This document shows positions 7,663-16,925 of a stretch of DNA of 64,000 nt, piece after piece. Both the position numbers and the translations under genes were made by a program. Under the pieces are notes generated by a model. It had not been told where the DNA came from. It did no database searches and saw only the letters and a list, made by a program, of their open reading frames with translations. The stretch comes from an uncultured Ruegeria sp. Lineage in GTDB: Bacteria > Pseudomonadota > Alphaproteobacteria > Rhodobacterales > Rhodobacteraceae. The first letter of the stretch is position 1. The number at the start of each line of letters is the position of its first letter. Location: assembly GCF_947504215.1 (NCBI RefSeq), contig NZ_CANNGO010000004.1:62001-126000 (forward strand). Reading direction: 5' to 3'.

Positions 7663-9231
7663 ATGACAAACGTGACCGACCAAGACCGCGTCTTGATCTT
7701 TGACACCACTTTGCGCGACGGCGAGCAAAGCCCGGGCGCAACGATGACCCATGACGAAAAGCTTGAGATTGCCGAGCTGCTGGATGAAATGGGCGTCGAC
7801 ATTATCGAAGCTGGGTTTCCCATCGCCTCCGAAGGTGACTTCAAGGCCGTTTCAGAGATTGCCGAGCGGTCGAAGAACAGCCGCATCTGCGGCCTTGCCC
7901 GCGCCAACTTCGCCGATATCGAACGTTGCTGGGACGCGGTAAAACACGCCGAGAAGAACCGTATTCATACGTTCATCGGAACCTCTCCGCTGCACCGCGC
8001 CATTCCGAATCTGACACAGGACGAAATGGCCCAGAAGATCCACGACACGGTCAGCCACGCCCGCAACCTGTGCGAAAACGTGCAGTGGTCGCCAATGGAC
8101 GCGACACGAACCGAGTGGGATTACCTGTGCCGAGTCATCGAGATCGCGATCAAAGCAGGTGCCACAACGATCAATATTCCTGACACAGTGGGCTATACAG
8201 CCCCGATGGAGTCGGCCGATTTGATCAAGCGCCTGATCGAAACGGTTCCTGGCGCTGATGAGGTTGTGTTTGCCACTCATTGCCACAATGACCTTGGCAT
8301 GGCGACTGCCAACTCGCTGGCAGCAGTGGCCGGTGGCGCGCGCCAGATCGAATGCACGATCAACGGTCTGGGCGAACGTGCCGGCAACACTGCGTTGGAG
8401 GAGGTGGTAATGGCACTGCGCACCCGCAACGACATCATGCCGTGGAACACCGGCATCGATACCACCAAGATCATGCACATCTCGCGCCGCGTGGCGACCG
8501 TGTCGGGCTTCAACGTGCAGTTCAACAAAGCGATCGTGGGCAAGAACGCCTTTGCCCATGAAAGCGGCATTCATCAGGACGGGATGCTTAAGAACCGCGA
8601 GAATTTTGAGATCATGCGCCCTGAAGATATCGGCCTGTCAGGCACATCTCTGCCTTTGGGCAAGCACTCGGGTCGGGCCGCATTACGCGACAAGCTGAAT
8701 ACGCTGGGCTTTGATCTTGGGGATAACCAGCTCAAGGATATCTTTGTCCGGTTTAAGGATCTGGCCGACCGCAAGAAAGAAGTGTTCGACGACGATCTGA
8801 TCGCGTTGATGACCCTTGACGAGGCTGATGACTACCTTCAGCTGGTGTCGATGAAAGTCACTTGTGGCACCGGTGGACAGGCTGAATCCACCGTCGAGTT
8901 AGAGATGGTCGGCAAGGATGTCATCGCGACCGAGCATGGCGACGGCCCGGTGGATGCGACCTTCAAAGCCATTCAGGCAATCTATCCGAACGAGGCTCAT
9001 CTGCAGCTCTATCAAGTGCATGCGGTGACCGAAGGAACGGATGCGCAGGCGACTGTTTCGGTGCGTTTGGAAGAAGATGGCATGATCGCCACCGGCCAAT
9101 CTGCTGACACGGATACCGTTGTGGCCTCGGCCAAAGCGTATATACATGCGTTGAACCGCCTCATCATGCGGCGTGAGAAGTCGGGCCCAGGCACTGACGC
9201 GCGCGAAATCAGCTACAAAGACCTGACCTGA
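7663..9231 (+). CDS. leuA: 2-isopropylmalate synthase
   Basis: Catalyses the first committed step of leucine biosynthesis: condensation of acetyl-CoA with 2-oxoisovalerate. 522 residues from the ATG at 7663; a GTG at 7654 is an alternative start with slightly better spacing from AGGA. The N-terminal TIM-barrel shows LRDGEQSPG (substrate and metal binding) and the metal-binding HCHND at residues 206-210. The C-terminal LeuA allosteric domain, which normally binds leucine as feedback inhibitor, occupies roughly residues 390-515. The upstream leader peptide indicates additional control by leucyl-tRNA supply. Confidence 0.96.
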   Translation: MTNVTDQDRVLIFDTTLRDGEQSPGATMTHDEKLEIAELLDEMGVDIIEAGFPIASEGDFKAVSEIAERSKNSRICGLARANFADIERCWDAVKHAEKNRIHTFIGTSPLHRAIPNLTQDEMAQKIHDTVSHARNLCENVQWSPMDATRTEWDYLCRVIEIAIKAGATTINIPDTVGYTAPMESADLIKRLIETVPGADEVVFATHCHNDLGMATANSLAAVAGGARQIECTINGLGERAGNTALEEVVMALRTRNDIMPWNTGIDTTKIMHISRRVATVSGFNVQFNKAIVGKNAFAHESGIHQDGMLKNRENFEIMRPEDIGLSGTSLPLGKHSGRAALRDKLNTLGFDLGDNQLKDIFVRFKDLADRKKEVFDDDLIALMTLDEADDYLQLVSMKVTCGTGGQAESTVELEMVGKDVIATEHGDGPVDATFKAIQAIYPNEAHLQLYQVHAVTEGTDAQATVSVRLEEDGMIATGQSADTDTVVASAKAYIHALNRLIMRREKSGPGTDAREISYKDLT

Positions 9232-9265
9232 CAAAACGGCGGGCAACGCTCCCGCACCCGCAGTA

Positions 9266-9334
9266 GTTCGGCTGCGCCGAACCGCTTATCGGCTTTAGGC
9301 CCGGCACCGCGCAATAGCGCGGTGCCGGGCCTAA
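9266..9334 (+). terminator. Tandem hairpins after leuA
   Basis: The first hairpin is 7 bp with a 3-nt loop (9266-9272 with 9276-9282). The second is an 18-bp perfect stem with a 4-nt loop (9295-9312 with 9317-9334). No T-run follows the second, so it may act as a 3' RNA-stabilising end or a Rho-assisted or bidirectional terminator between leuA and the convergent rlmJ. Confidence 0.6.
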
Positions 9335-9399
9335 CTCGGTTAACGGCATGTGTGATGCGGGCGATCGAGGAGGGAGGTCCTTGGAAACCCGCGTTTGGT

Positions 9400-10185
9400 T
9401 CAGAGGTTCTCAAACAGTTGTGACAAACGGGTCGCTTCTTCGTCCAACCCGAACGGAGCATTGACCACAAACATCCCGGACCCGATCATACCGTGCCCCT
9501 GCCGCGCTGCTGAGAACATTACTTCGTGCTGCAAAATTCTGGGCAAGTGCATTTTTTTCAGTTCAGCACTCATTTGCAAATGCCGGTTGTCGGTCAAAAT
9601 CGGATACCACAGAGCAATTACGCCAACATTCCATTTACGGTGAAGCTTACTGATGATGCCTGGCAATTGGGCATACTCCGACTTCATCTCATAGCTGGGG
9701 TCAATTAAAACCATCCCTCGACGGGGCGTAGGTGGCAGCAGGGACTGGGCGAGTTCATACCCGTCTTGTTTGTAAACCTTCGCATTTCCTGATGTCAGAG
9801 CCCGCGCCAGGGCCGCATGCTCTTGCGGATGCAACTCTGCAACGTGCAAACTGTCTTGCGGCCTCAGCAGATTGGCCGCGATCACAGGAGAGCCTGGATA
9901 ATAGGCCTCGCCAAATCGGGCCTGCGTGGTAGAGATGGCGCGGGCTAGCGGATGGTTCGCTTCGAACCAGTCTTCGCGCTGAACCCTTTCGATACCCGCC
10001 GCAGCCTCGCCGGTCTTCAGCGCCTCGTCAGAATCCAAACGATACAGGCCGCGCCCGGCATGTGTTTCAACATAGCTCAGCGGTTTGTCCTTTTGCGTCA
10101 GGTAGGACAGTGCCCATGCCAGTAATGTGTGCTTTTGGACATCGGCCAGATTTCCAGCGTGGTAAATGTGTTGATATGAGAGCAT
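9400..10185 (-). CDS. rlmJ: 23S rRNA (adenine2030-N6)-methyltransferase
   Basis: RlmJ family (formerly DUF519), which methylates A2030 of 23S rRNA with S-adenosylmethionine. 261 residues from the ATG at 10185, which starts at the family-typical MLSYQHIYHAGNLADVQKH. The SAM-binding strand with ETHAGRGLY and the catalytic motif IV (DPSYEMKSEY) are visible. The longer reading frame from 10209 adds eight residues not typical of the family, and AAGG precedes the chosen start. It converges with leuA and diverges from mreB. Confidence 0.92.
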   Translation of the reverse strand: MLSYQHIYHAGNLADVQKHTLLAWALSYLTQKDKPLSYVETHAGRGLYRLDSDEALKTGEAAAGIERVQREDWFEANHPLARAISTTQARFGEAYYPGSPVIAANLLRPQDSLHVAELHPQEHAALARALTSGNAKVYKQDGYELAQSLLPPTPRRGMVLIDPSYEMKSEYAQLPGIISKLHRKWNVGVIALWYPILTDNRHLQMSAELKKMHLPRILQHEVMFSAARQGHGMIGSGMFVVNAPFGLDEEATRLSQLFENL

Positions 10186-10228
10186 GTTGCCTTCTAAAGT
10201 CCCTACCAATGAGGCGAAAAGGTGCTGA

Positions 10229-11389
<1,161 letters not shown>

Positions 11390-11450
11390 GGCGCGCACCC
11401 TCTGAGACGAGGGTAGAATATCGGGCGCGAGCAACACGGGAAGGAGTCGT

Positions 11451-12353
11451 GTGGCAAAAGACCGATCACAGCGCGATGACTACACGACCCCCTTGCGCCG
11501 CTTGTTCCTGGGGATCGTTGTGCTGTGCCTGCTGGGAATCTTTGTCGTTTGGCGTATCGACAGCCCGCGTGTCGAACGCTTCCGCGCGCAAGTGGTGGAT
11601 ACCGTTGTCCCTTCGATGGAATGGGCAATGGTGCCGGTCACAGCCACCGTCAATCTGGTACGCGACTTCCAAAGCTATCAGCGTTTAAGCGAGCAGAACC
11701 AGGAATTGCGCAGCGAGCTGCGCCTGATGCGCGCATGGAAAGAGGCCGCGCTGCAGTTGGAGCAAGAGAATGCCAGACTGCTGGATCTGAACAACGTGCG
11801 TCTGGATCCACGCCTGACCTATATCACCGGTGTTGTGATGGCAGACAGCGGATCGCCCTTCCGGCAATCTGTAGTGCTCAATGTAGGTGAGCGGGACGGG
11901 ATCGTAGATGGATGGGCCACGATGGACGGAATCGGGCTGGTAGGTCGCATTTCAGGAGTCGGTTCGGATACCTCTCGGGTCATTTTAGTGACGGATGCGT
12001 CCAGCGCCATTCCCGCCACTATTCAACCTTCGGGACAAACGGCACTGATAGCAGGGGACAACACGCCTGCTCCGGCCGTTGAGTTTCTGGAGAACCGCGA
12101 ACTTGTCCGCCCCGGCGACCGTGTGATCACGTCGGGCGATGGCGGTGTTTTTCCGGCAGGTTTGCTAATTGGTCAGATTTCTGTCGACCCCGGCGGACGG
12201 TTGCGCGTGCGCCTTTCGGCTGATTTTGAACGGTTAGAGTTTTTACGCGTGCTACGATACCATGCGGCGCCTTTAATCCGTGACCCCGGGGGCATAGTCG
12301 GGCCGGAACGTCCCGAAGCAGCCCTCGCCCCAGAGGAGGCAGGCGATGGATAA
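11451..12353 (+). CDS. mreC: Rod shape-determining protein MreC
   Basis: Periplasmic scaffold of the elongasome that binds PBP2 and links it to MreB. 300 residues with a GTG start preceded by AAGGAG. One N-terminal membrane segment (about residues 19-37, LFLGIVVLCLLGIFVVW) is followed by a coiled coil (about 75-105, rich in Leu, Glu and Gln) and the beta-barrel MreC domain. The C-terminal 25 residues are Pro/Glu/Ala-rich and probably disordered. It overlaps mreD by 8 bases. Confidence 0.95.
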   Translation: MAKDRSQRDDYTTPLRRLFLGIVVLCLLGIFVVWRIDSPRVERFRAQVVDTVVPSMEWAMVPVTATVNLVRDFQSYQRLSEQNQELRSELRLMRAWKEAALQLEQENARLLDLNNVRLDPRLTYITGVVMADSGSPFRQSVVLNVGERDGIVDGWATMDGIGLVGRISGVGSDTSRVILVTDASSAIPATIQPSGQTALIAGDNTPAPAVEFLENRELVRPGDRVITSGDGGVFPAGLLIGQISVDPGGRLRVRLSADFERLEFLRVLRYHAAPLIRDPGGIVGPERPEAALAPEEAGDG

Positions 12354-12882
12354 AGCCGTCTCACATCTTTGGAGCATGCGCGCACTTTACGTGCTACTTG
12401 CGGTTTTCATCCTGTTTTTGCACCTACTACCTCTAGATACGCAGCCGGATCGTTGGCCGTTCCCCGATGTTCTGATTGCGATCACCTTTGCCTGGGTAGT
12501 GCGGCGCCCCGATTATGTTCCGACCCTTCTGGTAGCGGCAGTCATGCTTTTGGCGGATTTGTTGTTACAGCGCCCACCAGGTTTATTGGCCGCGCTGGTT
12601 GTGCTTGGCCTGTCTTATATGCGTTCAGCAGCACCCGGCATGCGGGACGCGGGCTTCGTCGGGGAATGGATATCGGTTGGTGTGGTAATCACTGCGGTAT
12701 TCCTTGCGAACCGGATTACTCTGTCTCTCTTCTCGGTTGAACAATCTGCTGTGGGACCTGTCGCCATCCAATTGGTGCTTACGGTTATTGCATACCCAGC
12801 GATTGTATTACTCAGCCAAAGCATGTTTGGTGTGCGGCGCGTTTCCGCAGCCGATGCCAGTACGGTAGGATCCCGGGCATGA
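12346..12882 (+). CDS. mreD: Rod shape-determining protein MreD
   Basis: Small integral membrane component of the elongasome. 178 residues with about five hydrophobic segments, including YVLLAVFILFLHLLPL near the N-terminus. MreD proteins diverge strongly, so identity rests on length, hydrophobic profile and position between mreC and mrdA. It overlaps both neighbours (8 bases with mreC, 4 with mrdA), which indicates translational coupling. Confidence 0.9.
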   Translation: MDKAVSHLWSMRALYVLLAVFILFLHLLPLDTQPDRWPFPDVLIAITFAWVVRRPDYVPTLLVAAVMLLADLLLQRPPGLLAALVVLGLSYMRSAAPGMRDAGFVGEWISVGVVITAVFLANRITLSLFSVEQSAVGPVAIQLVLTVIAYPAIVLLSQSMFGVRRVSAADASTVGSRA

Positions 12883-14828
12883 AGAACCGTCAAACCAAAC
12901 CCAAGGGCCTCGCCCACAAGCGTCTGCCGCGTCGCGCGCTGATATTAGGCGGGTTGCAAGCTGCTTTCATTGGTGGGTTGGCCGCGCGCATGCGGTTCAT
13001 GCAGGTGGATCAGGCCGACCAATATCGTCTTCTGGCAGAAGAAAACCGTATCAACATTCGTCTGATCCCTCCAACGCGCGGACGGATTTATGACCGGAAC
13101 GGGCAGGTCATAGGTCAAAACACGCCATCCTATCGCATCGTTATCGTGCGCGAAGATGCCGGCGACTTGGATAAAGTGATTGCAAAGCTATCTGAGTTGA
13201 TACCTTTGAATGACGATGAGATCGACCGTGCGCGGACCGAGATGCGCCGATCAGCCCCCTTCCTGCCGGTCACTCTGGCTGATCAGGTGACCTGGGAAGA
13301 TATCTCAAAGGTCGCCGTCAATACACCAGCCTTGCCGGGTGTCACACCCGAGGTCGGCCTGACGCGACAATACCCCAGCTACGAAGATTTCGCCCACATC
13401 GTAGGGTACGTCGGCCCAGTCAGCGATTATGATCTGAGCCAGATCAACGACCCCGAGCCGGTGCTTCATATTCCCCGTTTCCAAATTGGCAAGGTCGGAC
13501 TGGAAGCCAAACAGGAAACCGCATTGCGTGGTAAAGCCGGTGCAAAACGGGTGGAGGTCAACGCCACGGGCCGCGTGATGCGCGAACTGGACCGACAAGA
13601 AGGTCAACCGGGTGCTGACCTCCAATTGTCGATTGATGCCGACCTTCAGGAATACGCACAGGCCAGGCTGGCTGGCGAAAGCGCAGCGGCTGTTGTTCTG
13701 GATTGCGAAACAGGTGATATCCGGGCCATCAGTTCGGCCCCCAGCTTTGATCCGAACCTTTTTGTTCGGGGGATCTCGGTCGCAGATTATCAGACGCTGA
13801 CGCAAGACAAGTACCGCCCGCTGGCCAACAAAACCGTGCAGGGCACCTACCCGCCAGGATCGACCTTCAAGATGGTCACCGCGTTGGCCGCACTTGAGGC
13901 AGGTGTGGTTGGTCCCAGCAACACGGTCTATTGCCCCGGTTATCTGAAAGTCGGTAGCCGACGGTTCCACTGTTGGAAACGCGGCGGACACGGCACGGTC
14001 GATCTGGAACTTTCGCTGAAACGCAGTTGCGATGTCTACTACTATGACGTTGCTCTGCGCGTTGGGATCGACAAGATATCCGAAATGGCACGCAAGCTTG
14101 GTCTGGGTGTGAAACATGACATCCCCATGTCCGCAGTGGCAGCGGGTTTGGCCCCAAATCAGGAATGGAAACGGCGGGTTCACGGTGAAGATTGGCTGGT
14201 CGGCGACACCGCAAATGCCTCAATCGGTCAGGGCTTCATGTTAGCTTCACCGTTGCAACTGGCTGTCATGACGGCTCGCATCGCAACCGGACGGGCAGTA
14301 TCGCCCCGTTTGGTGCGTTCGGTCGATGGGATTGAACAACCATCCGGCGCGGGTGAGCCACTGGAAATCAACCGGTTCAACCTCGATCAGGTGCGCAAGG
14401 CAATGTTCTCGGTTTCTAATAGCCGCCGGGGCACGGCCTATCGCAGCCGCATCATCGCTGATGAATTCCGAATGGCGGGCAAAACCGGCACCAGCCAGGT
14501 GCGCAACATCACGAAAGCCGAACGCGCCGCAGGCGTGATCCGTAACGAAGATTTGCCATGGGAACGTCGCGACCACGCACTGTTCGTCAGTTTCGCGCCC
14601 TATGACAACCCTAAATACGCAGTTGCTGTGGTTGTTGAACATGGCGGCGGTGGCTCCAAAGCGGCCGCCCCTGTTGCGCGGGATATCATGTTGCAGGCGC
14701 TTTACGAAGGAACACCTCCGCTCGAAGCCTATCCAGCAGGTGACCGAGAACGCATCAAGGAACAACAAAAACGGTTGGAGGGTGATCGTCGCCCCAAAGC
14801 GCGACCTGACGACAAGGACCGCGCATGA
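12879..14828 (+). CDS. mrdA: Penicillin-binding protein 2 (elongation transpeptidase)
   Basis: Monofunctional class B PBP that cross-links sidewall peptidoglycan together with RodA. 649 residues. An N-terminal membrane anchor (about residues 20-38) precedes the PBP dimerisation domain with the RGRIYDRNG start, then the transpeptidase domain. The active-site SxxK is S328-T-F-K331 and the KTG motif starts at K535 (GKTGTSQV). The C-terminal tail is Lys/Arg/Asp-rich. It overlaps mreD and rodA by 4 bases each. The Met at 12879 agrees with family length. Confidence 0.97.
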   Translation: MKNRQTKPKGLAHKRLPRRALILGGLQAAFIGGLAARMRFMQVDQADQYRLLAEENRINIRLIPPTRGRIYDRNGQVIGQNTPSYRIVIVREDAGDLDKVIAKLSELIPLNDDEIDRARTEMRRSAPFLPVTLADQVTWEDISKVAVNTPALPGVTPEVGLTRQYPSYEDFAHIVGYVGPVSDYDLSQINDPEPVLHIPRFQIGKVGLEAKQETALRGKAGAKRVEVNATGRVMRELDRQEGQPGADLQLSIDADLQEYAQARLAGESAAAVVLDCETGDIRAISSAPSFDPNLFVRGISVADYQTLTQDKYRPLANKTVQGTYPPGSTFKMVTALAALEAGVVGPSNTVYCPGYLKVGSRRFHCWKRGGHGTVDLELSLKRSCDVYYYDVALRVGIDKISEMARKLGLGVKHDIPMSAVAAGLAPNQEWKRRVHGEDWLVGDTANASIGQGFMLASPLQLAVMTARIATGRAVSPRLVRSVDGIEQPSGAGEPLEINRFNLDQVRKAMFSVSNSRRGTAYRSRIIADEFRMAGKTGTSQVRNITKAERAAGVIRNEDLPWERRDHALFVSFAPYDNPKYAVAVVVEHGGGGSKAAAPVARDIMLQALYEGTPPLEAYPAGDRERIKEQQKRLEGDRRPKARPDDKDRA

Positions 14829-15964
14829 GCTATCTTGAATATGCGGTCAAGTCCACACCATCCGGGTTTCGCAAATTCCTGTACATGAACTGGCCGCTGA
14901 CGCTGCTATTGATCAGTGCGGCCTGCGCCGGGTTCCTGATGCTGTATTCAGTAGCTGGCGGATCATGGTTGCCATGGGCCGAACCGCAAATGGAACGGTT
15001 TGGTCTTGGACTGGCGGTGATGTTCATCATCGCATTGGTACCGATCTGGTTCTGGCGGAACATGTCTGTATTGGCCTATCTCGGCGCGATCGCGTTGCTG
15101 GTTTTTGTCGAGCTGTTCGGGACCGTCGGGATGGGCGCTCAGCGCTGGATTGACCTTGGATTCATGCGCCTACAACCGTCCGAGGTGATGAAAATCACGC
15201 TGGTCATGCTGCTGGCGGCCTATTACGACTGGCTGCCGTCTTACAAAACATCGCGACCGCTGTGGGTGATCATTCCAGTTATCCTCATCCTGGTCCCAAC
15301 CTTCATGGTTTTGCGTCAGCCAGACCTTGGCACTTCGATCCTGTTGTTGGCCGCAGGCGGAGGGCTGATGTTCCTGGCCGGCGTCCATTGGGCCTATTTC
15401 GCCGCTGTCATTGCCGCCGTCGTCGGCTTGATTGCAACCGTGTTCAACAGTCGGGGCACCGAATGGCAATTGCTCAAAGACTACCAGTTTCGGCGCATCG
15501 ACACGTTTCTGGACCCGTCCACAGATCCATTGGGCGCGGGCTATCACATTACGCAATCTAAAATCGCTTTGGGATCAGGTGGCTGGAACGGGCGTGGGTT
15601 CATGCAAGGCACGCAATCGCGCCTCAACTTCTTGCCCGAAAAGCACACCGACTTCATCTTCACAACGCTAGCCGAAGAGTTTGGATTTGTCGGCGGGATT
15701 ACTCTGTTGGTGCTCTACACGCTGATCCTGGTTTTCTGTCTGGTGACGGCCTTGTCGACCCGGGACCGGTTCTCGTCTCTGGTGACATTGGGCATTTCGC
15801 TAAACTTCTTCCTGTTCTTCGCCGTCAACATGTCGATGGTTATGGGGCTAGCCCCGGTCGTCGGCGTCCCACTGCCCATGGTCAGCTATGGCGGGTCGGC
15901 GATGCTGGTTCTGATGGCGGCCTTCGGCATTGTGCAAAGCGCCCATATTCACCGCCCTCGTTGA
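14825..15964 (+). CDS. rodA: Rod shape-determining protein RodA
   Basis: SEDS-family lipid II polymerase that works with PBP2 in lateral wall growth. 379 residues with about ten transmembrane helices. SEDS landmarks visible are the QRWIDLGFMRLQPSE run, the RQPDLGTS run and the PLPMVSYGGSAM run near the C-terminus. Translationally coupled to mrdA by a 4-base ATGA overlap. Last clear elongasome gene of the cluster. Confidence 0.97.
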   Translation: MSYLEYAVKSTPSGFRKFLYMNWPLTLLLISAACAGFLMLYSVAGGSWLPWAEPQMERFGLGLAVMFIIALVPIWFWRNMSVLAYLGAIALLVFVELFGTVGMGAQRWIDLGFMRLQPSEVMKITLVMLLAAYYDWLPSYKTSRPLWVIIPVILILVPTFMVLRQPDLGTSILLLAAGGGLMFLAGVHWAYFAAVIAAVVGLIATVFNSRGTEWQLLKDYQFRRIDTFLDPSTDPLGAGYHITQSKIALGSGGWNGRGFMQGTQSRLNFLPEKHTDFIFTTLAEEFGFVGGITLLVLYTLILVFCLVTALSTRDRFSSLVTLGISLNFFLFFAVNMSMVMGLAPVVGVPLPMVSYGGSAMLVLMAAFGIVQSAHIHRPR

Positions 15965-15979
15965 TCTGAAAGGCCCTCA

Positions 15980-16912
15980 ATGCCCGTGAACGTTCTGTTT
16001 TCCGCGCGCCCAGCCCTTTGGCCCGTGTACGAACCGCTGTTGACCAAAGGTCTGAATGATGCCGGACTGGACTTTGAACTGTCGACCGAGTTTGAGCCGG
16101 ATCAGGTGGATTATGTTGTCTATGCCCCGAACGGCGGTCTACAGGATTTCACACCGCTGACGCGCCTCAAGGCGGTACTCAGCCTTTGGGCGGGAGTCGA
16201 GGCCATTGCTGGTAATGAAACGCTGACCGTTCCTTTGGCGCGCATGGTGGATCACGGGTTGACCCAGGGCATGACCGAGTGGGTCGTTGGCCATGTTCTA
16301 CGCTACCACCTTGGGATGGACAGTCACATCACCGTTCAGGATGGTACCTGGACCCCGGACGCGCCACCTTTGGCCACCGAACGCTGTGTTTGCGTGCTGG
16401 GTTTGGGTGCATTGGGCCAGGCTGCCGTCCAATCCCTGGCCGCCTTGAACTTTCAGGTCATCGGGTGGAGCCGAACCCCCAAGGACATTCCCGGCGTGAC
16501 ATGCCTGCATGGAGCAGACGGGCTGAAATACGCACTGTCTCAAGCCGAAATTGTCGTGCTTTTGCTACCTGACACACCAGCGACGGAAAACACGATGAAT
16601 GCTGAAACCTTGGCTTTACTTCCCGAGGGCGCACAGATCATCAACCCGGGGCGCGGCCCGCTTATCGATGATGACGCCCTGCTCATGGCTTTGAACTCGG
16701 GTCAGATTGGCCATGTGACGCTGGATGTGTTCCGGGTAGAACCGTTACCGCCCGAGCACCCGTATTGGGCACATCCCAACGTGACCGTCACGCCTCATAT
16801 CGCGTCGGAAACGCGTCCTTTCACCGCCGCACAGGTGATTTGCGAGAACATTCGCAGGGGTGAATCAGGCGAGCCGTTTCTGCATCTGGTGGACCGCCAG
16901 TTGGGATACTGA
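15980..16912 (+). CDS. Glyoxylate/hydroxypyruvate reductase A-like dehydrogenase
   Basis: D-2-hydroxyacid dehydrogenase of the GhrA subgroup that reduces glyoxylate or hydroxypyruvate with NAD(P)H. 310 residues. The cofactor motif is LGLGALGQAA near residue 140. The catalytic Arg lies in NPGRGPLID, the Glu in RVEPLPPEHPYW and the His in TPHIASET. It follows rodA after 15 bp, so it is probably on the same transcript, although its role is metabolic. Exact substrate is uncertain. Confidence 0.88.
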   Translation: MPVNVLFSARPALWPVYEPLLTKGLNDAGLDFELSTEFEPDQVDYVVYAPNGGLQDFTPLTRLKAVLSLWAGVEAIAGNETLTVPLARMVDHGLTQGMTEWVVGHVLRYHLGMDSHITVQDGTWTPDAPPLATERCVCVLGLGALGQAAVQSLAALNFQVIGWSRTPKDIPGVTCLHGADGLKYALSQAEIVVLLLPDTPATENTMNAETLALLPEGAQIINPGRGPLIDDDALLMALNSGQIGHVTLDVFRVEPLPPEHPYWAHPNVTVTPHIASETRPFTAAQVICENIRRGESGEPFLHLVDRQLGY

Positions 16913-16925
16913 CGGCCTGGTTTGC

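Noticed and set aside
13305..14183. Open frame of 292 codons antisense to mrdA
   Set aside because: Frame shadow of the PBP2 transpeptidase domain.
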